DNA of 64,000 bases from Sesamum alatum (Eukaryota; Streptophyta; Magnoliopsida; Lamiales; Pedaliaceae), in the NCBI GenBank assembly GCA_034509735.1, contig JACGWO010000004.1, positions 15,729,395 through 15,793,394 of the forward strand, written 5' to 3'. The notes below the pieces were generated by a model. That model was not told the origin of the DNA. It searched no databases and worked only from the letters and a program-made list of their open reading frames with translations. A program made the position numbers and the translations under genes. Below, piece by piece: positions 35,137 to 46,600 of the stretch (positions within the stretch are counted from its first letter, which is position 1; each line of letters starts with the position of its first letter).

Positions 35137-36974
35137 TCTATACTAATTAAAAAAAGAAACACCATTTTGTGTCTTAAGTGGAAGTTTTTTTTGTTATTTT
35201 TACAACTTTTGCCCTTGGTTTTTCAGTAATTCCTTCCTCCACTTATTTCTACAAAATGATTTAATGAATTCTTTGAGGATACAAATGACAATTCACGCTA
35301 CTTAAGACAGTTCTCATACCAAATTAATGAATTGCCAAAAATATCCTCATCAAACTATCAGCAAAAAGGTCTTCCACCTCAGATTCTTTTTCCCAACATC
35401 CCACGTCTTTCTCCTTCTCTCTCTCACACGCACACAACCGACAACTTCTTCTTCCTTCTTCTTCTATCTTTATTTCAGAATTCCAACCAAAATCTCGGAA
35501 GAACACAATTGTATTTGGTAATCAGCATCTGTTTCAAACTTATCATGATTGTAAATATGATGTTATTTCTTTCATTTTTTGCAAGGTCATGGAAGTGCTT
35601 AAGTCATTGCAAGGATCACAAATGGAGACAGATGATCCCACTACCAGTTACATGCTACAAGTATGTCGTTGTCCCTTGAAGTGCATGGTCCTAATGCCTA
35701 TAGATGTTTGGATATCCAAGTCCTAACTATTTCTTTTGTTCTATTGTAGGCTTGGGCTAGACTTTGTAAGTGCTTGGGGCAGGAATTCCTTTCCTACATG
35801 AGTGTGGTTATGCCCTCTTTGCTTCAGTTTGCTCAGCTAAAACCTGATGTGACCATTACTTCTGCTGATTCCGACAATAAAATTGATGAATCAGATGATG
35901 AAACGTGTCCTTTATTCTTATTTTTCCTTATTTTTGTTCTTGAAATGTCTTTGCTAAGTTGGTAGGAAATTCTATTTTGAGAAAGATATTTCAAATAGCG
36001 AACCAATTGTCTGTCTTATGATGAAATTACTTCATCCTATTGATGCTTTTCGTAAAAGCAAATGTAAGAGATTTTGAATGTATTTTAAACTTGGTTTTGT
36101 ATTTTTGCTATAATTTAACAAAATTAATTAGTTTTATGTTTATTCATTCGCCTTGGGATACATTACTTCTGGTTGTTTTTGTGTGGCTTTCATACATGAT
36201 ACTGTTTCCATGTGATCTAGGTGGTAACAATGATTAAGTAGTTCTTTCCTTCCAGTGATTGCCTCGAGTATTATGCTGTAAGAAGAGACGGTTAGACATA
36301 ACTTGATTAATTATATCCTTCCAGTCACTTTCTCTCTTTTGTTAGACTTAACTTGATCAATTAACTTCACAAGCCTCTCCTTTTGAACATTCTGTGACCT
36401 ATTATAAAAGTACTAATTCCTATTTTCACAGCATAATAAAAACTACTCTTACTAAGTAATGGTATATTAATATTCATAATGGTATTTTTGCAGTAGTCCG
36501 CTCACACGTTTAATATTAATCATCAGATCGCGTGTGCACAAGTTTTAATATAGATCATTCTTCTTTTTTTACTCTTTTTCTTTTTCTAACATTCATCTAT
36601 GTATAAAAGTACTAAATTCCTATTTTCAAAATGCAGATTATGGAGACTTTTATAATTAGGATGCTCAAGCACCAAGATCAAATGAAACGATGTGCATATG
36701 TGTTTATCGTCCATTCTTTTTCTTGAAATTTTTTAGTGCTTATATATATTGAAACTAGATGGAGTTTTCGTTGTTCATATTAAGAGTAATATATTAATCT
36801 TATATACCAATGGTTATACGAAATTACAAGTTATAAATATTAACTCAACAAAGAATTAGAATTTCTGAATTTATGAGAATACAACTAATGTGCACTTAAG
36901 TTAGAATTGTACAACGTTTTTTTATTTACACTTTAAAATTTATGCGCGCGAAGACCGTGTGCGCTGGTTGCTAG
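35137..36974 (+). mobile_element. Helitron with captured importin-5 gene fragment
   Basis: It starts with TCTATACTAATTAAAAAAAG after an A. It ends with GCGCGCGAAGACC, a hairpin-capable GC stretch, and GGTTGCTAG before a T. That is the plant Helitron pattern: 5' TC, 3' CTAG, insertion between A and T, and no target duplication. The ends resemble the smaller Helitrons at 40077, 61428 and 62551. No helicase is present, so it is non-autonomous. The cargo at 35586-35904 is gene-derived. The rest of the interior is AT-rich. Confidence 0.75.
35586..35904 (+). pseudogene. Captured fragment of importin-5/KPNB3-like gene (two exons, one intron)
   Basis: Exon 35586-35660 reads VMEVLKSLQGSQMETDDPTT and goes on to SYMLQ. 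The intron 35661-35749 has GTATGT and TTGTAG borders. The second exon, 35750 to about 35904, reads AWARLCKCLGQEFLSYMSVV and later QLKPDVTITSADS, DNKIDESDDE. This is strongly like the middle HEAT-repeat part of plant importin-5 (karyopherin beta 3), a nuclear import receptor. Both exons are open and in phase, and an acceptor-like GCAAG precedes the first. The parent gene has over a thousand codons, so this is only a short piece. It lies inside a Helitron, which explains the transfer. No promoter or start codon of its own is seen. Confidence 0.85.
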
Positions 36975-37084
36975 TAGAGTAATAAAGTACTAAAAATATG
37001 TGAGATTTTGTTAAAGCAACACCTCTTAATAGGAAAGTGCAATCAAAGTTTGCAGCCTCAAAGAACAATCGATGTATCATAAAC

Positions 37085-37467
37085 AAATAGATAAAAATTC
37101 AGATTTGATAAATCAAATAAATTTGTGAAGTGCAAATTTGGGCAAAGAAAGCATGAATGAATGTTTACGGACACCAAAGAAGCGGGCATTTCAAGAGTAA
37201 AGATTTGGATACGGAATTCGCCCAAACACTTTGTGGGGCATAGCTGAGGCTGGAGAATTCAAAAAATCATCCAAATCAAGTCACCAAAATGAAAAACAAA
37301 CAGATGAATATTTAGATTTGATAAATCAAATGAATTTATGAAATCTTGGGCAAACCACGCATGAACCAAACATTTAAAAACACCAAAGAAGAGGGTGTTT
37401 CAAGAGTAAAGATTTGGGTGGAGAATTTGCTCAAACACTTTTTGAGTGTAGCAGAGGTTGAGAATTT
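37085..37467 (+). repeat. Tandem duplication, two units about 214 bases apart
   Basis: Unit one (37085-37256) and unit two (37299-37467) share GATTTGATAAATCAAAT, CACCAAAGAAG, GTTTCAAGAGTAAAGATTTG and CTCAAACACTTT, with scattered changes and small gaps. The second lies in an ORF of 74 codons (37346-37570) that is not recognised. Confidence 0.85.
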
Positions 37468-37781
37468 TGTTAGGGCGCAACAGAATGCTCGAACTGGTAT
37501 TGTTTCAACCATTTTCATGCTTCTACAGGAAGACAAGTTCTCCAAATTTCTACCAACATTGACGTGTTAGTAGGATGAGAAATTCTGGAGTCGAGAGTTT
37601 GAACAGACGTGAGTTGAGAGTTTGAAGAGACGCAGGTTCTTGAATAGAGTTGAAATGTTGTGGCTGAAGAAACTCGGTAGTACCACTTAATTTTGAGGGA
37701 ATTTTGGTGAAATACAATTTTTGGTATAAGTGGTATCAAAATGACCCCTTTTCATGTAAAACACCCCTTTTCTTTAGGATT

Positions 37782-37885
37782 TAATGCAATTATTCCTGTT
37801 ATATTACAAATGAGCAAATTACCCCTATAAAAGAATAATAGCAATTTACCTCTCTATATTCTTTTAAATAAAACATTACCTTCCT
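37782..37885 (+). mobile_element. Half of a palindromic MITE (family of 59967-60232)
   Basis: TTTAATGCAATT, ATATTACAAATGAGCAAATT and TAGCAATTTACCTC match one arm of the MITE at 59967. The opposite arm is missing here; a reversed arm lies at 39785-39895. Confidence 0.6.
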
Positions 37886-38061
37886 TTAGCTCGTAGTTTA
37901 AGAAAGGTATCGTATCCCGAGATCTATGTGAAGAGAATTAGGTGAGGGAAGTTACCCCGGCCCATCTCCTCTTTCCTAACGAGGAATGGATTGACCATGA
38001 GCCTATAGTACCTTGTAGAAAGCACAGCCTCATTGTTCACTCACTTTTTTTATATAAAAAT

Positions 38062-39401
38062 GAGGTAATTATATTTACACCTCCTCACCTATTTTCTTTT
38101 TATATCAATATCCTTATCTTTTGAAAAATTATAGAAACCACCTCTAATAGCCTTTCAAACCCCAAAATGTCTCTATTGACGAGGTCAAACATTAATATAA
38201 CTTTTTAAGGATAAAAATGCCTTTAGGGGTGTTTCTATAATTACCAAAAGGTAGAGAGGTGTCAAAATAATGTTTATAGGGATGATTAATATGACCTCAT
38301 ATATTTTTTTTTATTATTATTTACATCAATTTTTAATTTAAGTTTAAATTATTTAATAATTTTTTTAATTTAAAATTACAATTACACTTTTTAATAATTA
38401 ATATATCAAATTATTATTCATCCCCATAAACATTACACTTTATCTAAAATTACACTTTTTAATAATTAAAATATTAAAATATTAAATTTAATATATTAAT
38501 AAAATTAGTTATTAGATTAAAAGTTTAAATTAAAAACTATTACACTTGTAGAAATCATTAAAAATTCATAAAATTAAAATATTATTTATCCTTTATTTTT
38601 ATTTATAACTAAATTTTACTAATTAATTAGTTATAATTCAAAATAATTTATGCATTTTTTATAAAGTATATTAGAATTAGTAAAATAAATAATTTATTTA
38701 TTATAAAAATATTAAAATAATAAATTACTTTTTAAAAAATAATAGCCCTTTTTCCCAACCTCACCGCCATGCCCACCCCCAACCTCTGTCTGTGCCCTCC
38801 ACTTCACCTCCCTGCCTTCACTTGCCCTCACCATCACCGCCGCGTAGCCTCGCCCTCTTCCGCCTTCGCCCAATATTTAAATATGTATGAATAAATATAT
38901 AAATATATATATATGTATCTCTATATTCATTGTATACAAATATATATATGTAATTTATTAATTTTAGTAAAATTTAGTTATAAGTAAAAGTAGAGGATAA
39001 ATAATAATCTTTTCATTATAATAATTTAAAATAATTTATACAGGTCTAATAATTTGTTAATTTAGTAACTCATTTTTATTCATATATTAATTGGATAATT
39101 TAATATTTCAATTAAAAAAAAAGTAATTTTATAAATATACTCAATTAAAAAGTTAATGAAATAATTTAAACTTAAATTAAAAATTGGTATAAATAATAAA
39201 TAAAATATTGAGGTCATATTACTCATCCCCATAAACATTACTTTGAAATCCCTTTTTACTATTTGGTAATTACAGAAATATCTCTAAGAGCATTTCTTCC
39301 TTGAAAAATTATATTAAACCCAAAAATTATCCTTATAAAAAGAAGATAAAAATAATTTGTGAAAAGGACAATAGATGAGATGATATAAATATAATTATCC
39401 C
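38062..39401. mobile_element. Mutator-like foldback element with long inverted arms and GC-rich core
   Basis: The two ends are inverted copies over about 330 bases. The left has GAGGTAATTATATTTAC and ATAATGTTTATAGGGATGA; the right, on the other strand, has GGGATAATTATATTTAT and GTAATGTTTATGGGGATGA. Flanking nine-mers TATAAAAAT (38053-38061) and TATAAAAAA (39402-39410) match 8/9. The core at 38750-38875 is GC- and C-rich (CCCACCCCCAACC, CTGTGCCCTCCACTTCACC) inside very AT-rich arms. No transposase is present. The design mirrors the element at 13915-15004. Confidence 0.75.
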
Positions 39402-39421
39402 TATAAAAAAACAGCCGCTTT

Positions 39422-39660
39422 CACCTACCCTCTTTTTGCTCATTGTCTGGTATGCGTGGTTGTCTTGGATTGGTTATGGTCTTCTTGTTGCCATGGAGGC
39501 TTCTTTCGGTCACTTTGTCACTAATCCTAATTTATATGGGCATACGGGATTTTGGTTTTGTGATCAAATGACTATCTTGATCTTGAGCTACGTTTACCGC
39601 TTCTGCTTCACAACATGAAGATCCACTAGTGTACAAGAGGGGAAGTACCACCTCCAAGTT
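39422..39660 (+). other. Unrecognised higher-GC patch with a short ORF
   Basis: A 60-codon ORF (39436-39618) in a patch of about 45% GC encodes hydrophobic, Trp-rich residues. I recognise no family. It may be a decayed transposon fragment. Confidence 0.2.
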
Positions 39661-39721
39661 GCTTACTTAAAAAGGGTAGGTGGAGCGACTAACACCTCAT
39701 CGGCTGAAGGATAGGCAAAAT

Positions 39722-39725
39722 GTGT

Positions 39726-39756
<31 letters not shown>

Positions 39757-39759
39757 GGG
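39722..39759 (+). repeat. (TG)n followed by a 20-base G run
   Basis: Nine to ten TG units run straight into G x 20 (39740-39759). Confidence 0.95.
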
Positions 39760-39784
39760 TTTGAAACCGCAAGAGATCCCACTA

Positions 39785-39895
39785 GACACCCAACATATAT
39801 AAGGAAAATAAATTGCTTGATTTTAAAAACACAAGAATAAATTACTTCATTTTAAAAAAATATAGAGAGGTAAATTGCTATTTTTTTATAGGAGA
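39785..39895 (-). mobile_element. Reversed arm of the palindromic MITE family
   Basis: AGAGAGGTAAATTGCTATTT and TTTATAGGAG match the minus-strand arm of the MITE at 59967-60232. Only one arm is seen. Confidence 0.55.
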
Positions 39896-40076
39896 CCCCT
39901 TTCTCTCAACTATGTCCTATGCCCTCACGCTTTTTTGGCTTCCAGGCCCAGGACTAGGAGTCGAGAAAGGGGCTTCCCTCCCTTCGCTTGCTTATTGCTA
40001 GCTTAAGCGTTCCTACCTCTCACCCGAGAGTCAGGGAGTTGCTTACATATTTTCTCTTTTCTTTATCTATACTTTA

Positions 40077-40363
40077 TCTATACTATTATATAAAAGAAAC
40101 TCATTTTTTACTCACAAATGGTGGTTAATAACACCGTCGCGCCACTTTTTTGTAATGCCAAAAATAACCCTCAACTGATATGATAACTACTTTATTCAAT
40201 TTTTCAAATTTTATATTAATTGATAAATTAGTTTTTCCTTTATTTCCTTCTTTTTTTAATGTGATGCATTAGTTTATATATTTTACTCTTATTTATAATA
40301 TATTTTAAAACGTAAAAAATTATTTATTATATGCACGCAGGAACAACATGCCACGACGGTTAG
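40077..40363 (+). mobile_element. Small non-autonomous Helitron
   Basis: It starts TCTATACTATTATATAAAAG after an A and ends CCACGACGGTTAG before a T, with the last four bases TTAG where CTAG is expected. It is 287 bases long. It aligns along its whole length with the copy at 61428-61717 (CACCGTCGCGCCACTTTTTT, CCCTCAACTGATATGATAAC). No coding capacity. Confidence 0.8.
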
Positions 40364-41321
40364 TTATAATTGAAGAACACCTATTTGGTGTCTCAATATT
40401 TTTGGTCTGCCATTTTTTTTTTAATTATTTCAACAGTTTTTTCTCTTTTTCTCAACCTCCAGTTCTCTATCTCTTCATCCACTTTTCTTTCAATAAATTT
40501 CCACACTTTTATTTATTTTTACTATTTTTTATTAATTTAACTTAAATATATATTTTAAAAAATAACAATTATATTACTTAAGTTCTAAATTAATTGTACA
40601 CCCATTTGAGTGTGCCACACCCACTAATAACTAGTAAGTGTGACACATTTTATATATGTGCATAATTTTTAAAAATTATGTAAAATAAAATATTTATATA
40701 AATTGCATTACTTTATTTTTGTAGATTACAAATGTACCTAAAAATATATATAAGATAATAAGTTAATATAAAAATTCTGATTTATAAAATATTATTAACA
40801 AAAAGAATAAAAATTAAAAAAATGTATATATGAGAAAGGGAAAAAAAAGATTACTACTAAAAGGTAGTTATGAAAAATTATAATAAATGGATAAAAATAG
40901 TTAATTAATTTAAAATTTTAAAAATAAATAACAGAACATAATTCGGGGTGCCTTTCTTAATAATAAAGTATAAAGAGTATAAATATATAAATATTGAGCT
41001 ATGTTAGGAAGTTTCTAAAATTTGACAGAACATAATGAAAATTTGGATTTTGAGTCCTGACCTTTTCTTCTTTTTGAATCCTTTGGTTTTCGCTTAATTT
41101 CGCTTACGTCAATGAGACGAAATAAAATCAGGTATTCAACCGCTACGCAGAAATAATTGTTAAACTCATTGATGAACATTAAAGTTATATACTTCATAAA
41201 ATTTGTAAAACACCCATGCATGAAAATACGAAAGTCCTTGTTACTTGATAGTGTGGTTGCCACTTGGTCGTTGTTTGGCTTAATTTTCTATTTCAAATTT
41301 TATTCTATTTTTTGGAGGGGG
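40364..41321. other. AT-rich DNA, no recognised gene
   Basis: Long AT runs; short ORFs at 40348 and 41015 are low-complexity. Nothing is supported. Confidence 0.4.
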
Positions 41322-41492
41322 AAAAAATTACACTTTTACTCGCATAGGACAGGGTTCAACATATTTAGTCTTCTATTTTATGAATTTTTTAAAATGATCC
41401 AAAAATTTGGAATCATTTTAAAAATTTCATAAAACATAGAACTATATGTGTTCAACCTCTTATTCTGTAGAATTAAAGTGTAATTTTACTTA
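41322..41492. mobile_element. Foldback MITE, near-perfect long hairpin
   Basis: Left arm AAATTACACTTTTACTC to TTTTTTAAAATGATCC pairs with the right arm read backwards. The centre is the near-palindrome GATCCAAAAATTTGGAATC (41395-41413). Arms are about 80 bases. Target duplication not resolved. Confidence 0.65.
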
Positions 41493-42840
41493 TTTTTTTA
41501 TACACACTATGGGTGCAAAATATTTTTTTTGGACAAAAGTACGAAATAGATGACATAATCAGTATGTATGCATTAAATGCAATAAAAAATGTAATCAAAC
41601 TTTAAATAGAAAATTAAATCCAATTTGTGTTATATATGGAAATCGACAAAATTTTAGCTAAGCAGTGACGTCATTCCATTAGTCAGCCTGATTCCCAGTA
41701 ACATCAACAATTATTGGTGCACATGAGGGGTATTATTTATGAGTTATACACGGAAAACTAGGTTTAATTAGGTTTATAATTATTTTTTATCATATTATAT
41801 ATTTATTAGATTAACAATTATAATATAATCATCTTGTAATTTCTCAAAATCATTCAAACTCAAGCTAAATTAGGAATTTTTTTTTTTTCATATGCACCAA
41901 AATTTGGTATCTTTTGGCCTGAGTATAAAAGTAATAACTCATAACAGTGTCTTCACCTACTGGTTAACACTGATCAGGTCTCATGAATAAATTTGAGATA
42001 ATTAGTTTAAGTCCTACAAGATATGTGAATATTTATCTCATTTTATGTAATTTTATCCTAATTTATTTTAAAATCCTATTATATTGATATAATAATCGAA
42101 TCGATGTAATACTCAATTATTCAGTTTACTGAAACATTGATGTAACCGTTGATTCTATGAAGGAAAAAAAAAAAAAAAAAAAAGGAATAACTCAAGATGC
42201 ATAAAGTTGGTTAGGAAGCGTTGTTCAAAATATTGGAAATTGTTATTAAATTAATGGACAAATTGCAAGTAGATCTTCTGCGGTAGGCATATTAGGCAAA
42301 ATGCCCCTATAAAAAAAATAATATTCAATGAAAATCCATATGGTGATGGGTGTACTGCACGTGCATTGACTACTTCTGATTTACACATCCTAAATTGTGT
42401 CAAGTCAATTTTTGCCTTTTCCCTTCTCAAATTTATACCGGATGTTATGTTAGCCTTGTAAGCCTTTGTTCTTGTATTCTTGCAATACTTTTGGTTTAAT
42501 TAATGAAATAAAAAAGTAAGCCTTTATAACTTGTTAACCCTTTATTATTATAAAGCCTTTAATTTTGTATTGTTGTAATATTTTATTAAAGAGGAGTTTA
42601 TTGCACGAATGTTAAATAAATAGCAATTTGTCCCTTGTAATTATGATAAACTGCATATTACCCCCATCTGCTTTCCATACAAGGCAGAACTGAACAAGAA
42701 TTTTTCTTTTTTTAAAAAATAAACTTGTAAATAGGCCAGAAGAATTGATCATCAATTAGACCTAGTATCACGCAAAATTCCCAAGCAAAAAATACATCAG
42801 ATTACCTTCAATACAAAGTTCTAAACCTGCCGTTGCATCA
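41493..42840. other. AT-rich DNA, no recognised gene
   Basis: Contains a 20-base-class A run at about 42162-42183 and TAGCAATTTGTCCC phrases near 42625 reminiscent of the palindromic MITEs. Nothing else is supported. Confidence 0.4.
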
Positions 42841-42846
42841 AAGAAC

Positions 42847-43640
42847 CTATTCAAAATTCAAAAGTTTCATCCCTCGTTGATGCGTTAAAGAAAACGAACC
42901 TATCCTCGTTACCCTTGAATAATTTCGCCAAAATGCCCATAACATTTCAGAAACATTTACAACATAGTAAAACCTCGAGGCCTCAAGGACCTTTTTTAGC
43001 CATATCCCTAATATTTTGTAGAGTTTTGGAGATTGTTCACTTTTTGTTCCCCAATCTAGTTGGTGCTGGATGATGTACATTTGATGAAGCTGGTAGATTT
43101 GACATATTTCGTGAAGCTCCAGCAGTTGAGGAGAGGGGGTTGTGGCTGATACTTGTGTTGATCTCTATGGTCCTTGTCTTCCCAACAAAGCAGAGTTCCT
43201 ATGATTCGGTCCTTATATGAAACTTATTCCTGCAATTGGAAATAAACAAGTTATATGCAAAAATCATGGTAGAGTAAGATGTTTATAAGAAACTTGAATA
43301 AATGTTACATATAATATTTGGACCGCTGATCTTTGTTTAGGCCATCTGAGACTTGCCTTTCCTCCATAAGTTGTTTTTTTCTGGAAAATACCATGTTCAT
43401 TAACCTTATGAAAAAACGATATGTTATAAACATTAAAATTCAGATATGTAGTAACTTGTTGTTCTTGGTTTTGCTGGGTAGCTTCTTGATTTGCGTGGCA
43501 GTGTCTCTGTAATTAAAACTCATGAATTGTTAAAGATTGCTAAAGAAATAAACATATAAATTAAAATGATATATTTATTACCCTCAAATCCTGGCCATAT
43601 GAGACTTGCCTTTTCCCCCATAAGTTGGTTTTGAATCGTC
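42847..43640 (-). pseudogene. Exon-like remnant, unrecognised
   Basis: On the minus strand, blocks of about 48% GC alternate with AT-rich gaps that carry acceptor-like ends: TTTCCAATTGCAG before 43228, TTTTAATTACAG before 43509, and TATTTTCCAG near 43385. The last block has a 77-codon ORF (43080-42847). The phrase AACTTATGGAGGAAAGGCAA occurs at 43354-43373 and, slightly changed, at about 43600. I recognise no family, and frames are broken. It may be a decayed host gene disrupted by the copia insertion to its right. Confidence 0.25.
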
Positions 43641-46600
43641 TATGTATGGCAGATGAGATGATGTATCACGTTATGAATCTCAAATCTCCAGGCGAAATAT
43701 GAAAGAAACTTGAGATCCAGTTTATGTCCAAATCTATAATGAACAAATTGTATCTGAAACAAAGGTTGTATGGACTACAGATGCAGGAGGATTCCAATTT
43801 GGAGCAGCACATGAATATCTTTAATCAAATAACCACAGATCTCACACGTCTAGATATGAGTATTGAGGATGAAAACAGAGCAATGATTTTGTTGTGTTGA
43901 TTGCCCTTCTCTTATAAACACCTAGTGACTACTCTTACATATGAGAAACAATTGATCAAAGTTGATGAGATTACTGCAGCCTTATTAGCACACAACCAGA
44001 GGAAGCAGAATGTAGGGGAAAGCTCTCATGGTGACAGTCTTCATCTCAAGATTAATCAGGAGCGTGGAAGGAAGTTAGAGAATGAGGGTTCTGGAAATGA
44101 AATTTCATATCGAAGTCAAGGGGAAAAAAGACGATTCATTGCCACAAGTGCAAGGAGCCAGGACATATGAAGAGAAATGTCCAAAGCTGAAAAAGTAGGC
44201 TGATGAGAAACGTGATGACTCATCCAAGTCTGCAAATGTAGTGCAGAATGACAATTCAGACTATAGTGATGGTGATATGCTTTTAGTTTCAACAAATCAG
44301 TTCGTGGATGCATGGTTTCTTGATTTCGGATGCTCTTATCATATAACGCGTAACAGGGAGTGGTTCACGTCATACAGATCAGGTACATCTCTGTTCTATT
44401 TATTTGAGTGATGATAGATGTTGTTATATTGTTGGTATTGGTGACGTCAGAATTAAGATCTATGATGGTACTGTAAGAACATTATGTGATGTTAGGCATA
44501 TACTAGAGTTGAAAAAGAATCTAATTTCCTTGGGCACTTTGCATAAGATGGTTTCATTCCTAAAGTAGACAAAGATAGGGAAACCATTAGAATTGTTAAG
44601 GGTGCATTAACTGTGATGAAAGAAAAGATAATTCTAGGGAATATCTATAAACTGTTAAGGAGTACAGTTGTAGGTGGTGTTAATTCTGTTGAGACATGTT
44701 ATGACAATACTAAACTATGGCATATGCATCTAGGCCACCTTAGTGAACAAGGGATGGTCGAACTGCACAAAAGGAATCTGTTGCATGGTGTTAAAAGCTG
44801 CAAGCTCAATTTCTATTAGTTTTATATTCTTGGAAAACATACTAAAGTTAGTTTCACAAGTGGAAAACACAAAACTAAAGGGATTCTTGATTATATGCAT
44901 TCTGATATGTGGGGGCCTACTAGGAATCGTGATTGGGTGAATCTTTGTATTATGTTACCTTTGCTGAGGATTTTTCTAGGAAATTTTGGGTGTACTTCTT
45001 GAAATAGAAATCTGAAGTGTTCGCCAAATTCAAGCTGTGGAAAGTTGAGGTGGAGAACCAAATCGATAGAAAAATCAAGTATTTAAGATATGACAATGAC
45101 ACTCAGTACACAGATTCACAATTTCACAAATTTTGTGAGGAGCATGGGATTCAGAGACATTTTTCAGTGCGCAAGACACCACACCAGAATGGTGTTGCAG
45201 AAAGGATGAACAAGTCCTTGACTGAAAGGGCAAGATGCTTGAGACTGAATGCAGGGCTTCCTAAAAGCTTCTGGACAGAGGTTGTGAGTATGACGTGCTA
45301 TCTCATCAATAGATTACCACGTGCATCATTACGTGGAAAGGCTGCAAAAAGAGGTATGGACAAGTAATCCAGTTGATTTTGATCACTTACGGATTTTTGG
45401 TTGTCTTATTTATGTGGATGTACCTACTAATTAAAGATCAAAACTAGATCCAAAGTCCAAAAAATGCATCTTTTTTGGGCTACAAGAAAGGTGTCAAAGG
45501 TTATAAGTTTTGGGATCTAGTTGCAAGGAAAATGGTGATCAGTCGAGATGCAATGTTTGATGAGCAGTTCATGCTACCGCAACACCAAGACAAGGTGCCA
45601 GAAAATAGTTCCAGCTCAGATACATTGCAGATAGAGTTGGAACCACATCCAATAGCAACTGAGAGGGGTGGAAGTTCACATCCCATCTAGTGATCTAGCA
45701 GCAACTGAGAGCGGTGGAAGTTCACATCCAACATCTGGTGGATCTACTACAGATGAACTGCAAACTTATAACTTAGCCAGAGATAAGCCGAGGAGCACCA
45801 ATGTAAAGCCTCCAAACAGACTGGCTTATGAAGACATGGTCTCTTTTGCACTCCTCATTAGTATTGACGATCCAACCACCTTTCAGGGAGCTATCACTAG
45901 CCAGGAGAAAAAGGAATGGATAGGTGCAATGGTAGAGGAGATGGACTCTTTGCAGAAAAACCATACATAGGAGCTAATTCAGCTTCCTGAGGGAAAGAAG
46001 GCTATCAGGTGCAAGTGGGTGCATAAAAAGAAGCCAGAAGTATAAGAAAAGGAAGGGGAAAAGTTCAAGGCTCGGTTGGTAGCAAAGGGATACTCACAGC
46101 AAAAGGGGATAGATTATGATGAAATGTTTTCTCCTGTGGTTAGGCATACTTCAATCAGGCAAATACTCGCATTAGTAGCCAGTTGGGATTTGCATTTAGA
46201 GCTGATGGATGTTAAAACTCTGTTTTTGCATGGTGATTTGGAGGAGCAGATTTACATGGAGCAGCCAAACGAGTTCACTCAACCTGGACATGAGCATCTG
46301 ATTTGTAAGTTAAAAAAATCATTGTATAGATTGAAACTGTCTCCAAGATAATGATACAAGTGGTTCGATTCCTACATGATTCAGATCGTCTACAAACGGT
46401 GTGAGTATGATTGTTGTGTTTATGTTAAGAGCCTTGATGATTGTTCTTTTATTTTTATGTTACTGTACATTGATGATATGCGGATTGCTGCAAAGAATAT
46501 GCATGATGTTCTTGCTTTGAAAGCCTTGTTGAGCCAGGAATTTGATATGAAAGACTTAGGTGCTACAAAGAAAATTCTTAGAATGGAAATTCACAGAGAT

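Noticed and set aside
41950..42010. Possible tRNA-like SINE head (CTACTGGTTAACACTGATC)
   Set aside because: Box B does not fit its consensus and no repeat partner is seen in the window.
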